Source of the DNA: a virus
Length of the DNA: 64,000 bases
Strand: one strand, 5' to 3'
IMG/VR virus record: IMGVR_UViG_3300037247_001602
Coordinates: 1-64,000 of that record
In this document: piece after piece, positions 59,490 to 64,000 of the stretch
How positions within the stretch are numbered: position 1 is the first letter of the stretch
Layout: each line of letters opens with the position of its first letter
Position numbers and translations under genes: made by a program
Notes under the pieces: generated by a model
The model's input: only the letters and a program-made list of their open reading frames with translations
The model's database searches: none
What the model was told of the DNA's origin: nothing

Positions 59490-60278
59490 CTAATCAGGCG
59501 CATTCTCTCCAATGCTGCCTTTGGTTTGCATCTTCTTGATCTTGGCGAGGGCCTTGTCCAGCACCTGACGAGCATCGCTGGGAGTGCCTAGAGACCCAAT
59601 GAGCAGCGTGCCCGCACTTTCCATTGCCGTCCGCGCCACGTCCAGCCGTTCCTCGCAATCACTCAGACATTCACACGTCACATCCAGACTTCTTTGTAGA
59701 TTCGTATTGCTGAGATTCATTTTCCCCACCGCCGTGCATATGGCGTCGGCGATATGTTCCGTCGAACGCACGATTCTGTCCTTAACCATCTCGTCGGTGC
59801 ACCCCAGGATAGACGGCCCTCTGTTACACTTCTTCGCCGCTTCCCGCGCCAGTTCCTCAATGCGTGCGTCATCCTCGGTGATCTCGATGGGCTCGTTCAC
59901 GGCTGATTCTCCTTGTTTGGCCTCACGGGCGGCGGCGATAACTGCCTGAGAAGGCGGGAAATTGCCGAACACGGCGATGCGTAGATCCGCCAGAGATTGC
60001 AGGTGAGCCAATTCGCGTTCTTTACTCTCATCTAATCCATTCTTGATCTGGGCTTCAATCAACACGATACGCCTAGCATTTGTCGCGTCCCAATTCCTCG
60101 TCACGGCCAACACCGCCTTAACCGTGTCCTTCTCCACCGGCTCCAGTTTCGCCGCCAGTTCCTCGACGAGGGGAGAGACATGACGGTAAATAGCCTGAGC
60201 CTTAGAAACCATTCCGTCGGCTGCCTTCAAACATGCATCCGCCAACCGTTTACGGATTTCGTCCTTTTCCTTATTCAT
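59490..60278 (-). CDS. Helical protein, unknown
   Basis: A 262-residue protein; ATG 60278 follows GGAGAATGAGG and overlaps the upstream gene by 8 nt. Mainly amphipathic helix (RKRLADACLKAADGMVSKAQAIY; ERELAHLQSLADLRIAVFG). Two Cys pairs near the C-terminus (CECLSDCEERL). No family recognised. Confidence 0.55.
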   Translation of the reverse strand: MNKEKDEIRKRLADACLKAADGMVSKAQAIYRHVSPLVEELAAKLEPVEKDTVKAVLAVTRNWDATNARRIVLIEAQIKNGLDESKERELAHLQSLADLRIAVFGNFPPSQAVIAAAREAKQGESAVNEPIEITEDDARIEELAREAAKKCNRGPSILGCTDEMVKDRIVRSTEHIADAICTAVGKMNLSNTNLQRSLDVTCECLSDCEERLDVARTAMESAGTLLIGSLGTPSDARQVLDKALAKIKKMQTKGSIGENAPD

Positions 60279-60624
60279 CCTCATTCTCCACCAACAATTC
60301 CATGAGTTCTTGTATCTTCTCCCGGCTGAATTCTGGATTTTGCCGCTCATCCTGTCCACTGATCATTGCTTGGATGATCTTCTCTGCGGCACAGTTATAG
60401 GCCCCCCCTGCCTCTTTGGTGGCGAATAGATCCAAGTGGATTAGTCTCTCGCCCTTTGGAAGAAATTTGAAGGGGATTGTCTCTTTGCAGGCGGGGCACA
60501 ACATCGCTGCCGCCGTCATCATTCCCCTGTAGAATGCGTATTCAAGGAGCTGGATCGTCGGTTGGTTGAAGTGCCGCTCCCTCTCCTCGAACTTCTCCTG
60601 AAACTGCTGATCGTATAAGTCCAT
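60271..60624 (-). CDS. Small protein with CxxC
   Basis: A 117-residue protein; ATG 60624 has GGAGGATAACG upstream. A helical first half (EKFEERERHFNQPTIQLLEYAFYRG), CPACKETIPF at the centre suggesting a metal site, and acidic helices at the end (EKIQELMELLVENEDE). Its first 83 nt lie inside the upstream gene. Confidence 0.55.
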   Translation of the reverse strand: MDLYDQQFQEKFEERERHFNQPTIQLLEYAFYRGMMTAAAMLCPACKETIPFKFLPKGERLIHLDLFATKEAGGAYNCAAEKIIQAMISGQDERQNPEFSREKIQELMELLVENEDE

Positions 60625-60880
60625 CGTTATCCTCCTCGAAGCGAACAACATCATTATGACCTGGTGGAATAACTTCTTCGTAGGGATTCCCATCGAAGAG
60701 TTTAGCAACAGGAATGAGTTCGTAGCCTTCTTTTTCGTCCGGATTGTAGTTTACTGCACAGATTACATAGATCTTTTCGCCGTCAGCTTTTCTGGTGCAT
60801 TCTACGAGAGCAAGCATCCCGTCATCAGCCGCCTGTACCATCGTATTAAAGTTGGCCTTGTAGCCTTCTGGGATCGCCAT
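60542..60880 (-). CDS. DUF6117-like phage protein
   Basis: A 112-residue protein. The first 70 residues (IPEGYKANFNTMVQAADDGMLALVECTRKADGEKIYVICAVN) follow a small conserved phage domain usually annotated as DUF6117. The C-terminus is acidic and extends into the next gene in another frame. Confidence 0.6.
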   Translation of the reverse strand: MAIPEGYKANFNTMVQAADDGMLALVECTRKADGEKIYVICAVNYNPDEKEGYELIPVAKLFDGNPYEEVIPPGHNDVVRFEEDNDGLIRSAVSGEVRGEGAALQPTDDPAP

Positions 60881-60883
60881 GGA

Positions 60884-61186
60884 TCACCTCTCTTCGTCTG
60901 GCAGTTTGGCGCAAACAGGGCAAGCCAAACCGATGAGTTCATAGCTATCGGAATCTACCTCTCTCCAGCCATCCGCATAGAGACGTTTTGCTAGTTTGTT
61001 GCCTAAATTTATGGAATCAATGAGGCCGTAAGGAATCATTCCTTCATCTTTCTCTTCACAGAACACACACTCTGCGTTCGCGAGTAGGAAGAAATCGATA
61101 TGTTCGCGAATTAGTTTGATTCTTTCATGCTTTTTGGGTGAAGGCCTGCCGCCTTTCTTGGCCTTTTTCTTCTTCTTTTTAGCCAT
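60884..61186 (-). CDS. Basic protein with zinc-ribbon pair
   Basis: A 100-residue protein; ATG 61186 has AAGGAGCAAGG upstream. A Lys-rich start (AKKKKKKAKKGGRPSPKKH) is followed by CVFC and, 50 residues later, CPVC, a zinc-ribbon pair around a helical middle. Likely nucleic-acid binding. Confidence 0.6.
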   Translation of the reverse strand: MAKKKKKKAKKGGRPSPKKHERIKLIREHIDFFLLANAECVFCEEKDEGMIPYGLIDSINLGNKLAKRLYADGWREVDSDSYELIGLACPVCAKLPDEER

Positions 61187-61478
61187 AACCTTGCTCCTTC
61201 GCACGTGCCCGCACGGTTTTCGAGCGCTTGAGAGCCTCCTCCTGCGTTTTGTATTCGAATCTGCCTTCTTCCTCAAACTCATCGACGAGATCTCGCAGTT
61301 CTCTATCCGATGGAAACCAGTTGTATGGCGTTCCATGGCTCGTTAGAATTTGGATCGCATGCCATATATTCGCCTCGAATAGATCCAGGCGCTTTGTGTC
61401 CTTGTCTCGCTCTGCATTCTTGAACGAGACGCCGATACCGATACCTATGAGAATGGACAGTGGAATCAAAAACACCAT
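61179..61478 (-). CDS. Membrane-anchored small protein
   Basis: A 99-residue protein; ATG 61478 has GGAGGAG upstream. An N-terminal transmembrane helix (VFLIPLSILIGIGIGVSF) is followed by a charged cytoplasmic or periplasmic helical part. It overlaps the next gene by 8 nt. Confidence 0.55.
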   Translation of the reverse strand: MVFLIPLSILIGIGIGVSFKNAERDKDTKRLDLFEANIWHAIQILTSHGTPYNWFPSDRELRDLVDEFEEEGRFEYKTQEEALKRSKTVRARAKEQGYG

Positions 61479-61479
61479 A

Positions 61480-61749
61480 TCACTCCTCCTTCCTCGCTCT
61501 CTCATGCTCCTTTATCTCGCGCAGTTGTCCTTCCGAGGGTTTAACCAATTTAGTTCTGTCTTTTGGAGGCAATTTCAAGAAGCAGCGTATACACATCAAG
61601 GCCTCGCCACCTGAGTGGATTAGACTGGCCTTGCTGGCCCAAACGTCTTTCCTACATGTGTCGCATTTCTTGATGAGGCTGCCTCCCGCTACATGCTCAA
61701 GAGGTATGTCAGCCACGCGATGGCAAACCAGAACTGATTTTTCTGTCAT
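61480..61749 (-). CDS. Zinc-ribbon protein
   Basis: An 89-residue protein. ATG 61749 has AAGGAG upstream and a GGTATAAGG motif just before; the longer frame to 61782 would run through that motif. CDTCRKDV and CIRC form a zinc pair about 30 residues apart, with a basic C-terminal helix. Confidence 0.6.
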   Translation of the reverse strand: MTEKSVLVCHRVADIPLEHVAGGSLIKKCDTCRKDVWASKASLIHSGGEALMCIRCFLKLPPKDRTKLVKPSEGQLREIKEHERARKEE

Positions 61750-61758
61750 TCTTAAGCT

Positions 61759-61767
61759 CCTTATACC
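61759..61767 (-). promoter_or_regulatory. GGTATAAGG promoter-like motif
   Basis: GGTATAAGG immediately upstream of the ribosome-binding site of the gene starting at 61749. If a transcript starts here its leader would be very short. Confidence 0.4.
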
Positions 61768-61771
61768 GTTC

Positions 61772-62035
61772 TCATTGGTCATCTAACCTGTTTGGTTCGT
61801 GTTTGATGATGGCGACTGCTCTATGTCTAAACACAGCCACGTATCTTTCGCCCTCATATTTGATCTCGTAGATTTTGTAATCCCCCACTGTGCCAATTAG
61901 CTTGGCCTGGGCTGGCTGTTCATTAATAATGTTCGGTTGAGACTTCTCGGTAGCATTCAGCGCTAAAGCCAATCCGAATCCCAATATGGCAATCAGCGAG
62001 ATGCTTAGAAGGGCCTTTGCTACATAATTGTCCAT
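61772..62035 (-). CDS. Membrane-anchored protein
   Basis: An 87-residue protein with GGGAGGATAAC upstream. One N-terminal transmembrane helix (LLSISLIAILGFGLALAL) and a small beta domain (KLIGTVGDYKIYEIKYEGERYVAVFRH) typical of small phage DUFs facing cytoplasm or periplasm. No further identification. Confidence 0.55.
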   Translation of the reverse strand: MDNYVAKALLSISLIAILGFGLALALNATEKSQPNIINEQPAQAKLIGTVGDYKIYEIKYEGERYVAVFRHRAVAIIKHEPNRLDDQ

Positions 62036-62036
62036 G

Positions 62037-62273
62037 TTATCCTCCCATGAAACTCTTGATGATGTGCCAAATGAATGAAATGAAGAAGGCCAGGGCGCCG
62101 ATGCTGACTCCGCAGGATGCTATTATTGCCATGGCCGATCCGACTATGACCGCGCCAGGTCTCTTACCTTCGAATGCCACTATGATCACTGCTCCCAGTA
62201 GACCTAGCACAAGCGAACTTGTAATTGTGATAGCCGTCCATTTCATCATCATCGCAGAAGTTACTTCTTCCAT
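62037..62273 (-). CDS. Two-helix membrane protein
   Basis: A 78-residue protein with GAGGGG upstream. Two transmembrane helices (AITITSSLVLGLLGAVIIVAF and a second ending in SIGALAFFISFIW). Adjacent to another membrane protein gene; the pair may form a membrane complex. Confidence 0.55.
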   Translation of the reverse strand: MEEVTSAMMMKWTAITITSSLVLGLLGAVIIVAFEGKRPGAVIVGSAMAIIASCGVSIGALAFFISFIWHIIKSFMGG

Positions 62274-62294
62274 CGTCTTACCCCTCTCTTGTAC

Positions 62295-63080
62295 TTAGGT
62301 GACAACCTCGTCTTGCTCCACCTGGTTTTGGAAGAACTCAACCACCTCGTTATATACTTTCTCTGGATTATCAGGCTCCAAAATACAGAAGAACTCGCGA
62401 TCTTCCCAGTAGATTTCGACGCCCAACTCCTGGGATAGATGATCATCATAGGTATCTTCCAAGCCTTCATCCGCGATATTCTGTGGCGGAAATTCAGGGA
62501 ATTCGATCGTGACATTTCCATCTTCAGTGAGCGAAATTGTCGGGTCCCAACCCGATTGCTCATCGAATCCTTCAATCGTCTGGCTTTTGCTGACCATTTT
62601 GATCTTCCTTTTTTCCGTTGGTTTCAGGTTCTCCAGCATCTGATTTTCATTGTTCTCGATGAACTCTTCGAGTTCATGATAGATTTCCCTCTCAACATCC
62701 ATAATTAGCCGGACGAACAATCGGCGCCTGTCCATGGAACAGAATTGTCCAACAAGCCTTTTTATAATGCTGACTCTGGCAGATTGGATGAGTTGATTTC
62801 CATGCATATTTACATATTCTTTGAAAGCGCCTTCGACAATCATATTCACAAAATTGCGAATCTTCTGTTCGGCCTGAGGACGCCCTTGGCGCTGAATCAA
62901 TTTGATTCGTTCATTTTTCTTTCTCAGAATATATTTAAGTCTTTCTACTTCCTCTTGCGGATTTTGCGGACTTGCGGGGCTTTGATCCATTTTCTCCTCC
63001 TTGAACGCACTGCGGATCATCATATCGCCCAGCGCTATGTTCAGAGCGTCAGAAATGCCTGTCTTTTGGGGATTACGCAT
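62295..63080 (-). CDS. Acidic helical protein, unknown
   Basis: A 261-residue protein; start 63080 overlaps the upstream stop by 8 nt, as is usual in this block. ATG 62990 with AAGGAGGAG upstream is a serious alternative. The middle is helical (NFVNMIVEGAFKEYVNMHGNQL, YHELEEFIENNENQM). The C-terminal 90 residues are acidic with strands (GNVTIEFPEFPPQN). No family recognised. Confidence 0.55.
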   Translation of the reverse strand: MRNPQKTGISDALNIALGDMMIRSAFKEEKMDQSPASPQNPQEEVERLKYILRKKNERIKLIQRQGRPQAEQKIRNFVNMIVEGAFKEYVNMHGNQLIQSARVSIIKRLVGQFCSMDRRRLFVRLIMDVEREIYHELEEFIENNENQMLENLKPTEKRKIKMVSKSQTIEGFDEQSGWDPTISLTEDGNVTIEFPEFPPQNIADEGLEDTYDDHLSQELGVEIYWEDREFFCILEPDNPEKVYNEVVEFFQNQVEQDEVVT

Positions 63081-63381
63081 TGGCCATTGCCTCCAGTGTC
63101 TCGCCCAGGACAGCATCCAGATTCATACTGATGGCCATAGGCTCTTTCGTATACAGAATCTGGAGCTTCCGCTTGGCATCAGCAGACAGACGTAGCGAAG
63201 CGTTCAGCATGATCTCCAGCAGGGCGGCATCGGAACCAAAGGCATCCTCTTCGAGGTACTTGACATAGGTCCGCTGCGCTGGCAGAGGCACCGGCATTTT
63301 CTCTTGCTTGGACGTTGTGACTGCACGAGAAAGAGCATCATCGATGGCTCTTGGCAGCTTGTTCGGATCTGTGAGATTCAT
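63073..63381 (-). CDS. Small helical protein
   Basis: A 102-residue protein with TGGAGA upstream. Helical (AIDDALSRAVTTSKQEKMP; LLEIMLNASLRLSADAKRKL). No family. Overlaps both neighbours. Confidence 0.55.
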   Translation of the reverse strand: MNLTDPNKLPRAIDDALSRAVTTSKQEKMPVPLPAQRTYVKYLEEDAFGSDAALLEIMLNASLRLSADAKRKLQILYTKEPMAISMNLDAVLGETLEAMANA

Positions 63382-63625
63382 GGTGTTTCTCCATATCCGC
63401 CAGCATCTGCCGGCGCTCTTCTTCTAGTTTCTCTTTGTCGATGCCGAGGAACTCCAAGATCAAGTCCTCGCTCTTGGCATTTGCGGGAGTCAGCCATTTA
63501 CAGCCTGGCTCAAAGTACGCCAATTCGTAGGCCTGATCGCGCTCTTCTGTCAGCCACACCATAAATCGGCGTAGATCCTTTATATTTGAGTGGCGCAGCT
63601 TTTCGGTTTCGGGGTAACTGGGCAT
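63338..63625 (-). CDS. Small helical protein
   Basis: A 95-residue protein with AAGGAGGAC upstream and its ATG overlapping the upstream stop. Helical and charged; the C-terminus is H/R/S-rich. It overlaps the next gene by 44 nt. Confidence 0.55.
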   Translation of the reverse strand: MPSYPETEKLRHSNIKDLRRFMVWLTEERDQAYELAYFEPGCKWLTPANAKSEDLILEFLGIDKEKLEEERRQMLADMEKHHESHRSEQAAKSHR

Positions 63626-63810
63626 CAGTCCTCCTTCTTCACCATCAGGCCTTTGATCACAGCCACTAGATCAGAAATGTCCAGCCTGCGCCCGAACTTC
63701 GTCGTGAAAAGTGAGCTTTGCAGGTAGTCCGTAATCTCGCGATCGAGAAAACCGTCGGCGAACATAGAGGCAATCCATTCGGCAAGTTTCTTTCGATTTT
63801 CAGAGTTCAT
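63625..63810 (-). CDS. Small helical protein
   Basis: A 61-residue protein; ATG 63810 has GGAGGG upstream. Helical (RKKLAEWIASMFADGFLDREI) ending in DLVAVIKGLMVKKED. Overlaps its neighbours at both ends. Confidence 0.55.
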   Translation of the reverse strand: MNSENRKKLAEWIASMFADGFLDREITDYLQSSLFTTKFGRRLDISDLVAVIKGLMVKKED

Positions 63811-64000
63811 CTGGCCCTCCTCTTTTTCAGGATCAATCCTCTTCCTATGTCGCCTTCGCAAACCCATTTGGGATTCTCTTTGGCGTCGATATAGAAGACA
63901 TTGAATCTCTCCCTGTACTTGGGGCGGACTATATCTTTGACATTTCGCGCCCAGATTTCCAGTAACACCCGATTGTCGCGCAGAAGCACCTTAATCACCA
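63807..64000 (-). CDS. Small protein, start possibly outside window
   Basis: At least 63 residues, open to the right edge. A GTG at 63998 could be the start, but no ribosome-binding site can be seen. Basic, with strands (VLLRDNRVLLEIWARNVKDIVRP). Confidence 0.5.
   Translation of the reverse strand, partial: VIKVLLRDNRVLLEIWARNVKDIVRPKYRERFNVFYIDAKENPKWVCEGDIGRGLILKKRRAR

Overview
This window is part of a large tailed-phage genome (Caudoviricetes), and probably of a very large phage. It carries baseplate, tail-fibre, portal and minor-head genes. It also encodes a bacterial-type multisubunit RNA polymerase as one 2006-residue chain, an SNF2-type helicase and a LigD-like ligase. No integrase, rRNA operon or bacterial housekeeping operon is visible. 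The host looks bacterial, from the sigma70-like promoters, strong AGGAGG ribosome-binding sites and a lipobox lipoprotein. I cannot name the host phylum.

Layout. (1) 1-14327, + strand: gp25-like wedge, baseplate J, several fibre or adhesin proteins, then small genes including a holin-like protein, a lipoprotein and a degenerate response-regulator receiver, then two Ig/FN3-like proteins. (2) 14371-29617, - strand, read right to left: two acidic zinc-ribbon proteins, a MoxR AAA+/vWA pair, two tRNA loci whose halves are in permuted order (3' half before 5' half), an L7/L12-like domain protein, many coiled-coil and zinc-ribbon proteins, a DUF932-like protein, then a 1.46 kb non-coding array of stem-loops leading into a retron-type reverse transcriptase and two small genes, one of them membrane-spanning. 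(3) 29805-40516, + strand: portal, fibre, minor head (Mu gpF-like) and structural proteins. (4) 40749-41594, - strand: small genes. (5) 41774-58134, + strand: fused beta-beta' RNA polymerase, helicase, ligase, baseplate spike and structural or unknown genes. (6) 58194-64000, - strand: a tightly overlapping run of small membrane and zinc-ribbon genes.

Three things stand out. First, a reverse transcriptase sits directly downstream of an array of at least a dozen different hairpins punctuated by an 11-nt motif (CCTACCTTTCC on +, eight exact copies); this is the best candidate for an undescribed system. Second, both tRNA genes appear circularly permuted. Third, about nine proteins from the + strand late block, including the ligase and helicase, begin with or carry near the N-terminus an (I/F)EK(I/V/T)A pentapeptide that may be a virion-targeting tag.

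Two promoter classes are visible. Five + strand promoters have TTGAC-like and TATAAT-like boxes separated by exactly 16 nt. A GGTATAA(G/T) motif without a clear -35 box precedes mainly - strand units, including the RT.
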